A stretch of DNA of 26,248 bases from Marinilabiliaceae bacterium (GTDB lineage: Bacteria; Bacteroidota; Bacteroidia; Bacteroidales; Marinilabiliaceae), in NCBI GenBank assembly GCA_027010905.1, contig JALVBA010000180.1, positions 1 to 26,248 on the forward strand. The letters run 5' to 3'. A model generated the notes under the pieces. The model worked only from the letters and a program-made list of their open reading frames with translations, made no database searches and was not told the origin of the DNA. This document shows positions 22,201 through 26,248 of this stretch, piece by piece. A program made the translations under genes and the position numbers. Every line of letters begins with the position of its first letter. Positions within the stretch are counted from its first letter, which is position 1.

Positions 22201-25090
22201 AGAGTGGGAGTTTATCTCAGGAAGTGGTGATATTAAGGATGTAACTGATCCGTACAGTAAAGTAACCGGACTATCAAGAGGTGCTAACCGTTTCAGGTGG
22301 ACTATTGATAATAATGGCTGTATATCGTCTGATGATGTTGAGATATCAAATAATCATATTCCCGCAATTGCAGGAGCAAGTCAGATTAATTGTGCCGATA
22401 CTGCTGTTCTCGAGGCTAATTTGCCTAGTCCGGGAGATGGTATCTGGGGTGTAGTTGGTGGATCAGGTTCAGCTATATTTGAAGATACATCTAATCCATA
22501 CACTGTTGTTCGTGGATTGGATCAGGGAGATAATGAGCTGACATGGACAATTAACTATATGGGCTGTTCATCTGTAGCGAAAGTTGTTATTCGTAACGAT
22601 AATCCAACAAAAGCCTTTGCCGGTGACAATATAGGATTGTGTACAAATACAACTGAGCTCTCGGCTAACGTCCCTGTTATTGGTGATGGTGTCTGGACTT
22701 TGGTGAATGGTGGTGGTGCATTTGTTGATGACGAAAATCCGCAATCCAGAATAAATAACCTGAAGTTTGGAGATAACCTGTTACGCTGGACAATTACACA
22801 CAATACCTGTATGTCGTACGATGATGTTGAAGTTAGTTTTAACAGAATCGATGCAGTAGCAGGAACTGATCTTATTACATGTTCTACCGACACAATACTT
22901 GAAGCTAATAGCGGATTGCCGGGTGTCGGAACATGGAGTGTTGTGGGAGGTGGAACTAATCAGGCTCTGTTTGAAGATCAGAACGATCCGCATTCAAGAG
23001 TACTCAATCTTACCAAGGGTAATAACCTCTTAAGGTGGACTGTTTCTTACCGTGGGTGTGATACATTTGACGAAGTGAATATTGTGAATAATTCACCAAG
23101 TACATCCTATGCCGGTAACTCACAGGAGCTGTGTGAAGATAACGCTGTGCTTGATGCAACTTCAGTTGTGGTTGGTCAGGGACATTGGGAGATACTAACC
23201 GGTGCTGCCAGTATTGGGGACACGAATGATCCTAAATCACTTGTTTCTGACTTATCAAAAGGTGATAATGTATTCCGATGGACAGTACTGCACAAAGGTT
23301 GTGTCTCTGCTGATGAGGTGTTAATTACAAACAACAGACCGTCTGAACCTTATGCAGGGCACAATATGGATATCTGTTACTCCAATACAACACTGAAAGC
23401 TGATCCTCCGGAGTATGGTTCAGGAATGTGGTCGATACTTCAGGGTTCAGGAAACTTTAGTAATCCTACCGATCCTGATGCTCAGGTTGAGAATCTCTCT
23501 CCTGGTGTAAATATTCTTTTATGGACATTGATTAAAGGACAGTGTTCTCTTATTGACAGTATTGTTGTCACAAATAATTCACCAACAATAGCCAATGCGG
23601 GTCCTGATATTCAGGATTGCAAAGATTGGTCTGAGCTGGATGCAAATATTCCGAACCAAGGTATTGGTGAATGGATTGTAATTTCAGGTAACGGTGATTT
23701 TGATGATGCTAATAATCCTAAAACAACGGTACGTAATCTTGGTTTTGGTGAGAATATATTAATGTGGAGAGTAAGCAACAACGATTGTTTCTCATCCGAT
23801 CAGGTTGTGATATTTAATCAGATACCTGATCCGTCTGATGCAGGTTCTGACCGTACTATCTGTGAGAACCATGTTGTGCTCAATGCAAACAATCCTGCTG
23901 CAGGAACGGGTACTTGGTCTGTAATAAGCGGTATCGGCGAATTTGAAGATTCGCACCTATTTAATACTAAGGTCGTAAATGTAGGCTTTGGCGAGAATGT
24001 TTATAAATGGACTATTGCTTATGCCGGTAGTGGTTGCTTCACCGAAAGCACAGTGACGGTAACAAGTAATAAAGCCGTTCCTTTTGCCGGTGACGATGAT
24101 AATGTGTATGAACCCGAATATCAAATGCAAGCTGCTAACCCCGGAACACTTCAGGGTAAATGGTCGGTGGTTGCAGGTAATGGCGACTTTGATGATGTGG
24201 GATTCTTTAGTACTACAGTACGTAATCTTGCTGCAGGCAAAAATACGTTCCGCTGGTCTATTGATGTGGATGGCTGTGGTGCCTACGATGATGTTACAAT
24301 TTGGTTTAAAGAGGTGCCTGATGCCGGATTTAAAATTGACAAAAATATTGGTTGTTATCCTTTGGATGTTAAGTTTACAAACTATTCAGTAGGTGGCAAT
24401 GTGTTCTATTGGGACTTTGGTGATGGAAATACATCCACCTTACGACATCCTGAGCATACATACACTAAAGCAGGTGAGTTTACTGTAATTTTAACTGTTC
24501 CCGGCCCTGATGGTAAGGATGCGGTTTACACGAAACTCATTACTGCTTACGATCATCCGGTAGCTGATTTTGATGTGAAACCAACAGTTGTTTATATGCC
24601 AGGAGAATTTATCAGGCTATATGACCTATCTATTGATGTGGAATCGTATCTTTGGGATTTCGGCGATGGCTCAACTTCCGATGTTCAGAATCCTTCGCAT
24701 GAGTATGAGGATGAAGGTCTCTACTCTATTCAGTTAACGGTTCTCAATGAGCATGGTTGTGAGGATGTTATGCTGAAAGAGGATGTTGTTGAAGCTAAGA
24801 TGAAAGGTTTTGTGTCATTCGCAAATTCATTTATGCCACGCCCTGATGGTTCAACTAGCAATGTAAATGCTATATTTAAACCGGTGTATCGTGATGTAGA
24901 TTCATATATTTTGCAGATATTTAACCGTTGGGGACAGCTGATATATGAAAGTCATGATATTAATGAAGGCTGGAACGGAATGTACAAGGGACAGCTAGCT
25001 CCTCAGGCAGTATATGTATGGAAGGCATCCGGAACTTATATAAGTGGTAAGGAGTTTAGAAAAACAGGAAGTGTACTATTGGTGCGTTAA
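7259..25090 (+). CDS. Giant SprB-like surface adhesin with T9SS type B sorting domain
   Basis: A single uninterrupted frame of 5,943 codons. A hydrophobic export signal (FLLLFLFISVVSFSQ) ends near residue 53. With the alternative ATG at 7313 (M19) it has a more ordinary length, so the true start is uncertain. The rest is about 66 Ig-like domains in family blocks (listed separately), two PKD domains, and a gliding-motility-associated C-terminal domain (residues 5852-5943: FNRWGQLIYESHD, then GWNGMYKG, then VYVWKASG, ending SVLLVR), the type B signal for T9SS. The 25 SprB repeats link it to SprB, the mobile adhesin of gliding Flavobacterium; the protein should sit on the cell surface and mediate adhesion, gliding or biofilm contact. 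The PorP/SprF gene 27 nt downstream is its likely partner. Repeats are well diverged in sequence, so the array is old. No enzymatic domain was seen. The assignment as a T9SS surface protein is firm; the exact role is inferred. Confidence 0.9.
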   Translation: MRKSGYENSYFKPHGLEHMSTLFKLFANHVIGKGKSAGFLLLFLFISVVSFSQTYSYTHPCDGGALLASDILAGAVDGGGNNIAVQTGGSWIGKDGLTFTPDNENAIVTGFDHNGGNDYTLRWHSDKTYTILLSVGTNTPPSLNSLSAVTPPNTYLCASTDALPKSPVLNVNLNGGVANYTVRFETVDGTGTTTNDETLTSSSQNSTMNPISESTDYRIIYVMDNDNCIATSGVPSSTVSYTVFNPTVATVSGSDVCEGTKTTISIDNSDNGVTYELRRNGTTVVDTQIGNGGALNFADQSVTGIYEVYATDGTCDVQMNGSVEVYSTPNVYTASFLQAGPYCSSNSYNVLLDDSESGVTYKLNRDGAAVVSLAGDGNSLTFPSQNHDGIYTVIATNNVCPDITMTSNPNPLEIAKAPTVFNVTGGTACEDIGVTIGLDGAGGESGVTYELFLDGISQGTRVNNGNFGLQNSVGIYTMTGVLNGCSVSMGSQAEVNRLPVDVSFVTTGQVCPNGEVALQTSENGVRYELFKDGVTTGSTVNGDGNSVTFGVQNTSGIYTVVATVINTGCSITLSDHLEVQPQPIVYNLSANRITYCSSAALSGVDLTLSGSDDNSVTYQLYKDGNPEGGVKLGNNSPLGWQNVTEGTYYVMASNAGGCNLKMNFDIVITAALAPTATIATQIPDRRCANVPGTFNIIITLTGTPPFDFDIEDDKGSPPIHIIGHNTASYTLTVNPAATTTYSVTNLVDAASCLPQNGIGSATVYIDPAPVITFNPANPEVCEGSAITVIAYGAGVGGTYSWSDGLGNSQSINVAPAVTHTYSVTATTTHSCSENNSVTVTVNPLPVVDFNPPGNDYEYCQNEADVTLTGIPAGGSFSGTGILAASDIFSPAAANIGNNAVTYTYSDPKSCVNSITKDIVVNSVPNVFIFGLGTEYCANDGRVTFSGSPTAATGVFEVIGYTNAGNKGTWWDDNGNGTGWFDPTIATATVGSGTYTFRYTYTDPNVCTAYDEIDVDLHLDLNSTVSFTGMPAGSCQDDNTDYSLQGQVSGVDVVSGTFTGPNPGLIDGGNDGTAIFNPSLAGNGTHSITFTYTDANGCSGSQTQTIIIGTNLDIPGLKSTYCKDEAGFNIIGNQSPNGAVTLTNVTSGAVVSGFDDPANPGSLVFFDPTVLAAGPYTIEYSYIDGSGCTNSRIWDVEIYALPDATFEYEKTGGGVEITQYCVSETSVILTPIVVGGNFTGTAVSGSVFNPSIAGVGIHNITYTITQNGCNSANTRNDMSVTPLPTIDINNLDPDYCDNEASFTILASNFGTPGGVWTFSSTTNTVGVSPITDLGNGSATFDPVVGVGSYTVTMTYVDPAQGCENSIDKIVTIFETPEVNFGGANDLLEFCQDDSPITLTASFNTTIPVGAGVFTGDGITDNTDGTATFDPSGLTVGNHPITYEYTNPNSCVSTRIKTFRILEYPTLFTVSGGGDYCNLVGLPVGLSDSEVGVNYELLLNGLPLTPANVVAGSGSAITFGNQTAPGVYTVQAVNATSGCSVMMTGSVTIKVNDVTLVVTTTDVLCTGGNNGSATVVASGGTVNYNYEWKNSSNVVVATSATASNLVADTYQVTVIDSVGCSAVTAGIVINEPNNALNVTVINTKDVASCGCTTGSGICEGSAEVSITGGTPNYTVAWSTGSVGIIENDIETGNHSVTVTDNNGCIVTVPFITSLLPALTIVEDLSKHVDNTCNGGNIGELGVTVSGGSLSYEYSIDNTTWFSSPVFTGLFAGSYDVWVRDANYTRCSLKITNPIVITEPNALTLTEVVASHINVDCNGGATGQLKVLAGGGSGTYDYSIDAGATWQISNPIFAGLTQGSYNVWVRDAVDHGCINSGLAPIVITEPTPVTLTIASVTDVSCNGEADGVVVLTAAGGSGNYAYSIDGGTTWVASNTFSGLSTAGATNKTFQFSVKDASAVSCESINVVNATVSQPDDFSVIVVQTNVSCFGGNDGEITVTLPAALTGRQIEFSIDGANWYATGTTLTSLIAQNYKVSIRDAVTGCEKTDEYSVDITEPAAALIISSSTVTNVVCNSDSNGEVVISVSGGTAAYTYSWTNSLGVAVPVADGGNTNNPQNLIADDYTVIVTDANGCQTTDTYTLTEPAAWDVQYTATNVSVTGGNDGTISITSISGNSAPYVVTWADDNTNHNLVRTGLTAGSYGFTVVDANLCGPIALNIIITEPTSLTASVTGNDVTCFGGSDGSIDIAIASGNSPYVIDWSGTLETGGTVSGTINPANTVEIISSLEAGTYTVDVTDNIGNTVQTVVIIAQPVEFIATATVSDISCYNQGDGIITVNLSGPPAGDIASYQMVWNGPSGFYKAGTVAAEQVQNGLNTPGTYNISVFDDNSCPVSLSAVLLEPNELVVNVVDVEDVTCNGGADGEITIAVSGRPAGNGYTYDWYKWDGSAWQVHQMSATPTMINLSAGLYHAEITSAMDGCTAFSPDINVAENNALALNTTIKSISSCSGDNSGELTIDVIGGVRPYTLDYGNPSDIRTGNGPFVISGLVGGTYNITVNDANLCTVSDTYIITEPLPLVVNNVAYNIDCINDNTGILNFDISGGILDGSNNHQYFLRLSGLGGTSYTRNISVANGATYSVPFTNLPEGSYVFEVQDKLSSTPLACGFVLNFDLDLISITGTVTNASCIGVNTGAISGIAIDGTSGDYTYLWTTTDGQGLDNSSVDQAGLSAGTYNLSITDNVRGCTVNQDFVVDNDNTLIITGSVKDVTCNGGSDGAVTNISISDAAPVVNYTWTGPGVTNPNVADQVDIAGGTYQLDVVDGNGCAATETFFVNEPTAITFDLSLNIESCNPYQRGIKLDNLAGGTGDIANYQFYWIGPGNASYNSKNLTGLTVGGTYTVTVKDENNCEVVMSIVVPKELTITENVTYLSCNGSVNGAIALDITGGVGAFSYQWYRNGVAYANTKDIDNLNAATYTIEVTDLSEADFGGQCLYSKDIVISEPDAIALSGAIKHITCSGDADGEILLTVAGGTGNYSYSWSSGNGSGLVPTAKDQSGLSNGTYSVVVTDDNSCSATVDFTVIEPTAINFDLRVTDTQCDGTNGAIQINNVTGGSGTYTYTWAGPGIKPSDQNTTNATGLISGDYTVTVWDAAIGHTSCFLTKTVTLTSAIDLTYSVVPETCEGQGDGAITIDVQGGQPGYTYVWTTIDGSGIVADAQNQAGLTEGTYNVTITDTHGCSITQDIFVARDNVINVVGAVTDVLCYGDNSGEIALTISGGSGNYLYHWIGTGTGIVDGVKDQTGLSTGSYTVLVTDNVIGCEVTQTYDVRTPAAPLAITVNSITDILCKGEATGTISISVSGGTVFDPAGTPYYNYQWSGPGSFTNSPDQTNLIAGDYKVTVTDANECFIVSDVITITQPAEALAVSVTDIVDVTTFGGNDGEIEIAVSGGAGAYSIVWTGTDLSGNAIAGLIDDINRQTNLIAGNYNVDITDGNGCTVSLTDIFVNQPGGALQMVVTTRNIIPCQGDDNGQINVNVTGGTLPYTITWYDASNNQLGQVTANGVTIDNLTAGIYRVDITDANSVTISNNSIAITEPALLQLSTLVTQHVNCYESKTGIITLQANGGVVDGSGHYRIEVTGPNGYSNVRTDITEATDFDYANLASGVYNIRLTDDSNSDGIFDINDDCVVERTLKINQAEAKVTVSLDSEICIGETTQIKFVVDNWADIATDNLTITLSDGSVVVLDESPHLHTVTPVDNTVYTITGVSNGLGCEKGYGEGSGTVVVNPLPTARIYSNEEICFGETATLFVDLTGTSPWTVTWGDGTTSTVVTGIAATPFSFDVTPNDTTVYKVLDVQDLHCSNVGTDSVVVTVNERAAVTISGNADICYGLSTGIALDFSAGTAPYDVTLTENGVSKTLTGIIPDASGNYIYTVTPNDTAEYILQSVIDAKSCDQTVAGSVLVTVRPYPEDPGAITGDALVCQGAQGISYSIDEVKFVTNYVWTLPAGATIVSGGGSDSVTVDFDDSFVGGSIRVYAENGCAQSAISEMLINASLLPDAAGVVTGSANLCQASAGVMYSVSKITNATGYVWTLPTGFNIVAGDGTSSIIVDLDPTIANLSGVITVEGINSCGNGLPSAGYSVTVTPLPVAFAGNDEEICTDTYTLDADVVPGGQTGTWTILKGSGVIAPGDVNLPNATVTNLSQGENIFMWSVEVNLTGCSVMDTVTIFNNQLTVIAAVEERVSCDGTAMVHGTPIPAGADDGIWSFTTGNGTFVDAVNPSTQVVNLDPDQNILRWTITKHGCQSYAEVEIINDKPDQADISNGDYLDVCSEDVSLTANAPVEGTGLWTLVSGAGVIDDATLTTINVSGLSKGDNVLRWTIEKNGCFTTDEIVVRNNQLDVDAGTDRLLCDESFNLNAITLPTGVTGRWIVIEGAGTFDDGFIPDATVSGLAKGTNRLVWELNQNGCISTDTITLVNNEPTQAIVGAQLVVCADTVQLIGNTPTIGAGFWSIVSGSGKFDNVNDPGTVAYDIQEGINTYRWTITNNGCSSFADQEVENMKVYVSAGKDTSICERTTILDGNTPTKGLGEWNIVPGMGEATFDNINNPNARVGGLGYGNNVFVWTVTNATCISRDTVVISNNSPYAANAGTDQIINSDVTFLNATPALIGTGSWSLVSGGASIVDPFNAYTKINGIRRGPNEFRWTVEHLGCTSVDDVIITNGEVVEANAGLDQTICDNWTYLQANNPDVGIGEWSVVSGSGKLESPHNQKSKVYDLGAGVNVFRWTIYYTNSSSTDTVVITNNQVTVANAGPNRELCSDSFLLEANIPAIGAVKWTVISGSGTFDDNTNPNTVVNGLTQGANVLKYEVSQHGCSSVDSVTVYNNLPTIAIAGSDQTTCTDSVELHPNTPTFGTGEWRVEEGSAKFDGNWAKEMASGGNKLVWVITSKNCVSSDTVHIQNDQPSVAFAGHDRIVCVDSVNLSASIPQYGVGEWEFISGSGDIKDVTDPYSKVTGLSRGANRFRWTIDNNGCISSDDVEISNNHIPAIAGASQINCADTAVLEANLPSPGDGIWGVVGGSGSAIFEDTSNPYTVVRGLDQGDNELTWTINYMGCSSVAKVVIRNDNPTKAFAGDNIGLCTNTTELSANVPVIGDGVWTLVNGGGAFVDDENPQSRINNLKFGDNLLRWTITHNTCMSYDDVEVSFNRIDAVAGTDLITCSTDTILEANSGLPGVGTWSVVGGGTNQALFEDQNDPHSRVLNLTKGNNLLRWTVSYRGCDTFDEVNIVNNSPSTSYAGNSQELCEDNAVLDATSVVVGQGHWEILTGAASIGDTNDPKSLVSDLSKGDNVFRWTVLHKGCVSADEVLITNNRPSEPYAGHNMDICYSNTTLKADPPEYGSGMWSILQGSGNFSNPTDPDAQVENLSPGVNILLWTLIKGQCSLIDSIVVTNNSPTIANAGPDIQDCKDWSELDANIPNQGIGEWIVISGNGDFDDANNPKTTVRNLGFGENILMWRVSNNDCFSSDQVVIFNQIPDPSDAGSDRTICENHVVLNANNPAAGTGTWSVISGIGEFEDSHLFNTKVVNVGFGENVYKWTIAYAGSGCFTESTVTVTSNKAVPFAGDDDNVYEPEYQMQAANPGTLQGKWSVVAGNGDFDDVGFFSTTVRNLAAGKNTFRWSIDVDGCGAYDDVTIWFKEVPDAGFKIDKNIGCYPLDVKFTNYSVGGNVFYWDFGDGNTSTLRHPEHTYTKAGEFTVILTVPGPDGKDAVYTKLITAYDHPVADFDVKPTVVYMPGEFIRLYDLSIDVESYLWDFGDGSTSDVQNPSHEYEDEGLYSIQLTVLNEHGCEDVMLKEDVVEAKMKGFVSFANSFMPRPDGSTSNVNAIFKPVYRDVDSYILQIFNRWGQLIYESHDINEGWNGMYKGQLAPQAVYVWKASGTYISGKEFRKTGSVLLVR
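7997..9274 (+). repeat. Five tandem 'VTYEL' Ig-like domains (residues 247-672)
   Basis: Each unit of about 85 residues has a first Cys, then S/NGVTYEL..DG, GNGxxLxF.NQ, GIYTVxAT and a second Cys, e.g. NGVTYELRRNGTTVV and SGVTYELFLDGISQG. A sixth copy (VGVNYELLLNG) lies apart, at 11648-11911, just before the SprB block. Residues 54-246 before the block are related but less regular. Two further Ig-like domains with short CEGSA-type starts fill 9275-9793. Confidence 0.7.
9794..11647 (+). repeat. Seven tandem 'GxFxG ... FDP' Ig-like domains (residues 846-1463)
   Basis: Units of 79-95 residues: YCQNEADVTLTG-type start, a GxFxGxG turn, a 'TATFDPS..GVGSYTVTYTYTDPNGC' type ending (best seen at VFTGDGITDN and ATFDPSGLTVG in the last unit). 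All seven keep both cysteines. The style is common in T9SS-exported surface proteins. Confidence 0.7.
11912..18322 (+). repeat. Array of 25 SprB repeats (residues 1552-3688)
   Basis: Average unit about 85 residues. Pattern: DVTCNGGxDGEIxIxVSGG, YxYxW, GLxAGTYxVxVTDANGC, then I/VTEP as linker. Clear examples are VTCNGGADGEITIAVSG and ITCSGDADGEILLTVAGG. I counted 25 by the CNGG-to-TEP period. Repeats 8 and 23 lack the first Cys (VSVTGGNDG, VTTFGGNDG); repeats 9 and 24 lack the second (TDNIGNTVQ, TDANSVTIS). All others have both. Confidence 0.85.
18323..19672 (+). repeat. Five further Ig/PKD-like domains (residues 3689-4138)
   Basis: Three units begin ICIGET, ICFGET and ICYGLS and contain 'VTPNDTxxYxL'. 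Two units (VCQGAQGISYSI, LCQASAGVMYSV) contain NYVWTLPAGA/GYVWTLPTGF and resemble the PKD-like domain often found in Bacteroidota surface proteins. All keep both cysteines. Confidence 0.65.
19673..24316 (+). repeat. Array of 19 repeats of about 81 residues, 'GxWxVxSGxG ... RWTI' type (residues 4139-5686)
   Basis: Period about 244 nt. Pattern: PxxAxAGxDxxIC, LxANxPxxGxGxW, SGxGxFxDxxNPxTxVxxLxxGxNxxRWTIxxxGCxSxDxVxIxNN. Unit 10 is about five residues shorter. Unit 7 lacks the first Cys, unit 8 the second (TGT to AGT-type change, YTNSSSTD), unit 19 the first. The remaining units keep both. I recognise the style from T9SS cargo but no named family with certainty. Confidence 0.8.
24317..25087 (+). 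other. Two PKD domains plus T9SS type B sorting domain (residues 5687-5943)
   Basis: PKD 1 (5687-5767) contains FYWDFGDGNTS and HPEHTYTKAGEFTV; PKD 2 (5768-5850) contains YLWDFGDGSTSD and NPSHEYEDEGLYSI. From 5852 the gliding-motility-associated C-terminal domain follows, with LQIFNRWGQLIYES. PKD 1 has the usual early Cys (NIGCYPLDV) but not the late one; PKD 2 has only the late one (EHGCED). Confidence 0.9.
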
Positions 25091-25117
25091 TCAAATTTGA
25101 GAGAACAGTTTGTAAGA

Positions 25118-26176
25118 ATGAAATATATTAAACACGGATTATTAGTACTATTTCTTTTCAGTTGTCTAGCTAACACAAAGGCTCAGCAGGATGCGTTGTT
25201 TTCACAATCGTACGCCTCTCCGATCTATTTGAGCCCTTCGTTTACCGGACTAACTGATGGTAGCAGGCTGGTACTGAATTATCGCGATCAATGGCCCGGT
25301 ATTCCGGGGACATACAGTTCTGTTGTATTTTCTGTCGATCACTTCTTTCGTGAGTATAGTAGTGGTCTGGGACTACTGTTTGTGCGCGACGATCAAGGTA
25401 AAGGACAGCTGGTAAAGCAGAATTTTGGCTTGGCTTATGCCTATGAATTTGAGGTGTTCCGCGATATCTTTGTAAGACCCGGGATACAGTTTAAATATGC
25501 AGAGCAGAAAATTGATCCTTCAAAGTTGAGACCACCTGAGGATATCAATCCTGATGATGGTACTTATCTGCCGGGGTCGGCCTACATAGCTACCGAAAGC
25601 TATAAACAGTTTGATGCCACAGCGTCAGCAATGATTTATAGTGACTTCTTCTGGGTTGGTATTGTGGTTGATCATTTAGTGAAAAAGGATATAGGATATA
25701 CAGATATTGAGACTTATTTACCAATTAAAACTACTGTATATAGTGGTTATAAAATACGATACCGCGAGGGGGGTCGAAAGCATGACGAACAGAGTGTTAC
25801 CGTTGCTATGAATTACCATAATCAGGGTAAGTTTAATCAGTTAGATGTTGGTGCATATTGGTATGTCAATCCTCTGGAGATGGGTTTATGGTATCGTGGT
25901 ATTCCCGGAGCCTCATCGGGTCTTACCAATAACGATGCTATTATAATGATTCTTGGAATTACAGTAGGTAATATTAGATTCTCTTATAGTTATGATTACA
26001 CACTCTCCGCTCTTTCGGGTAGCAGTAACGGAACCAACGAATTTGCAATAATGTACCGCTTTAACCAAGGTTACAAGAAAAAGTCGAAACGAGGAGCAAT
26101 GCCTTGTAGTCAGTCGGGATATGGTCGTACATCAGGAAGTTCAAAATATCGTCGTAGTTCACGAAAGATTTTTTAA
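25118..26176 (+). CDS. PorP/SprF-family T9SS outer-membrane protein
   Basis: 352 residues from the ATG at 25118; an in-frame TTG at 25097 is less likely. The signal peptide covers about residues 1-22, with cleavage before QQDALFSQ. The mature N-terminus has the family signature SQSYASPIYLSPSFTGL followed by LNYRDQWPGI and SVDHFF, then alternating beta-strands to MYRFNQGYKKK: an outer-membrane barrel. SprF-type proteins lie directly downstream of their cargo adhesin and are needed for its secretion or attachment, so this one probably serves the giant protein 27 nt upstream, in one operon. The last 35 residues form a basic tail (GYKKKSKRGAMPC then Ser/Tyr/Arg-rich to KIF) with about 11 Lys/Arg, longer than the usual short Cys-containing end. 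The 72 nt after it hold no gene or terminator that I can see. Confidence 0.92.
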   Translation: MKYIKHGLLVLFLFSCLANTKAQQDALFSQSYASPIYLSPSFTGLTDGSRLVLNYRDQWPGIPGTYSSVVFSVDHFFREYSSGLGLLFVRDDQGKGQLVKQNFGLAYAYEFEVFRDIFVRPGIQFKYAEQKIDPSKLRPPEDINPDDGTYLPGSAYIATESYKQFDATASAMIYSDFFWVGIVVDHLVKKDIGYTDIETYLPIKTTVYSGYKIRYREGGRKHDEQSVTVAMNYHNQGKFNQLDVGAYWYVNPLEMGLWYRGIPGASSGLTNNDAIIMILGITVGNIRFSYSYDYTLSALSGSSNGTNEFAIMYRFNQGYKKKSKRGAMPCSQSGYGRTSGSSKYRRSSRKIF

Positions 26177-26248
26177 CATTTATTTTAGAATTGTCTTAAC
26201 ATGCACAAAATTAATACGATAGGCATGGTGTGATGCGTGTATGCCGTA

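Noticed and set aside
11912..24316. CRISPR-like or recent DNA tandem array
   Set aside because: Period of 240-260 nt, protein-level repeats with strongly diverged DNA in one open frame; no short identical repeats with spacers.
7259..25090. Non-ribosomal peptide or polyketide megasynthase as an explanation of the giant frame
   Set aside because: No catalytic motifs; Ig-like beta repeats, export signal and T9SS sorting domain show a surface protein.
25118..25180. Possible lipobox (LFSC) in the PorP/SprF signal peptide
   Set aside because: Phe at position -2 is atypical, and a normal signal peptidase I site (TKA before QQD) follows, as in the family.
26204..26248. Inverted GGCAT ... ATGCC near the right edge
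   Set aside because: Only five paired bases, no U-tract, and the window ends here.

Overview
The window is a stretch of Bacteroidota chromosome, most likely a gliding or marine/anaerobic relative of the Bacteroidales or Marinilabiliales. The evidence is a SprB-repeat giant surface protein ending in a type IX secretion (T9SS) type B sorting domain, a PorP/SprF partner gene directly behind it, Bacteroidota-style -7 boxes (TAnnTTTG), mostly non-Shine-Dalgarno starts, and moderate to low GC.

Layout. (1) 1-890: 3' part of a GH35-type beta-galactosidase with a discoidin-like C-terminus. (2) 891-1305: non-coding, with two direct copies of a 16-bp repeat and a 31-bp imperfect inverted repeat, probably insertion-sequence end remnants. 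(3) 1306-3192, minus: secreted von Willebrand A (YfbK-type) protein. (4) 3375-4956, plus: ECF sigma factor overlapping a membrane protein that looks like an anti-sigma head fused to a TonB C-terminal domain. (5) 4917-5076: a dense regulatory patch with a leftward promoter, two hairpins and a strong leftward terminator (candidate small RNA of about 80 nt), plus a rightward promoter for the next gene. (6) 5188-5805: small outer-membrane beta-barrel. (7) 5897-7024: dprA. (8) 7259-25090: a single open frame of 5,943 codons encoding a giant adhesin-like protein. (9) 25118-26176: PorP/SprF-family outer-membrane protein.

The giant gene fills two thirds of the window. Read by eye it is a string of about 66 Ig-like domains of 75-95 residues. 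The order is six 'VTYEL' domains (five together, one later), two short Ig-like, seven 'GxFxG' domains, 25 SprB repeats, three plus two further Ig/PKD-like domains, 19 copies of an approximately 81-residue 'GxWxVxSGxG...RWTI' repeat, two PKD domains, and the type B sorting domain. Nearly every domain has one cysteine near its start (C1) and one near its end (C2). The exceptions are strikingly ordered. Whenever a domain lacks C2, the domain before it lacks C1, so the two leftover cysteines face each other across the domain border 25-28 residues apart. This happens four times, in three domain families, and is the most unusual signal in the window.

The giant protein and PorP/SprF gene form an evident two-gene unit (27-nt gap), as with SprB/SprF: the barrel protein helps the T9SS deliver or anchor its partner on the cell surface. 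The sigma/anti-sigma-TonB pair and the divergent VWA gene look like a separate cell-surface signalling module. No T9SS core genes, tRNA, rRNA, CRISPR or intact mobile element is present.
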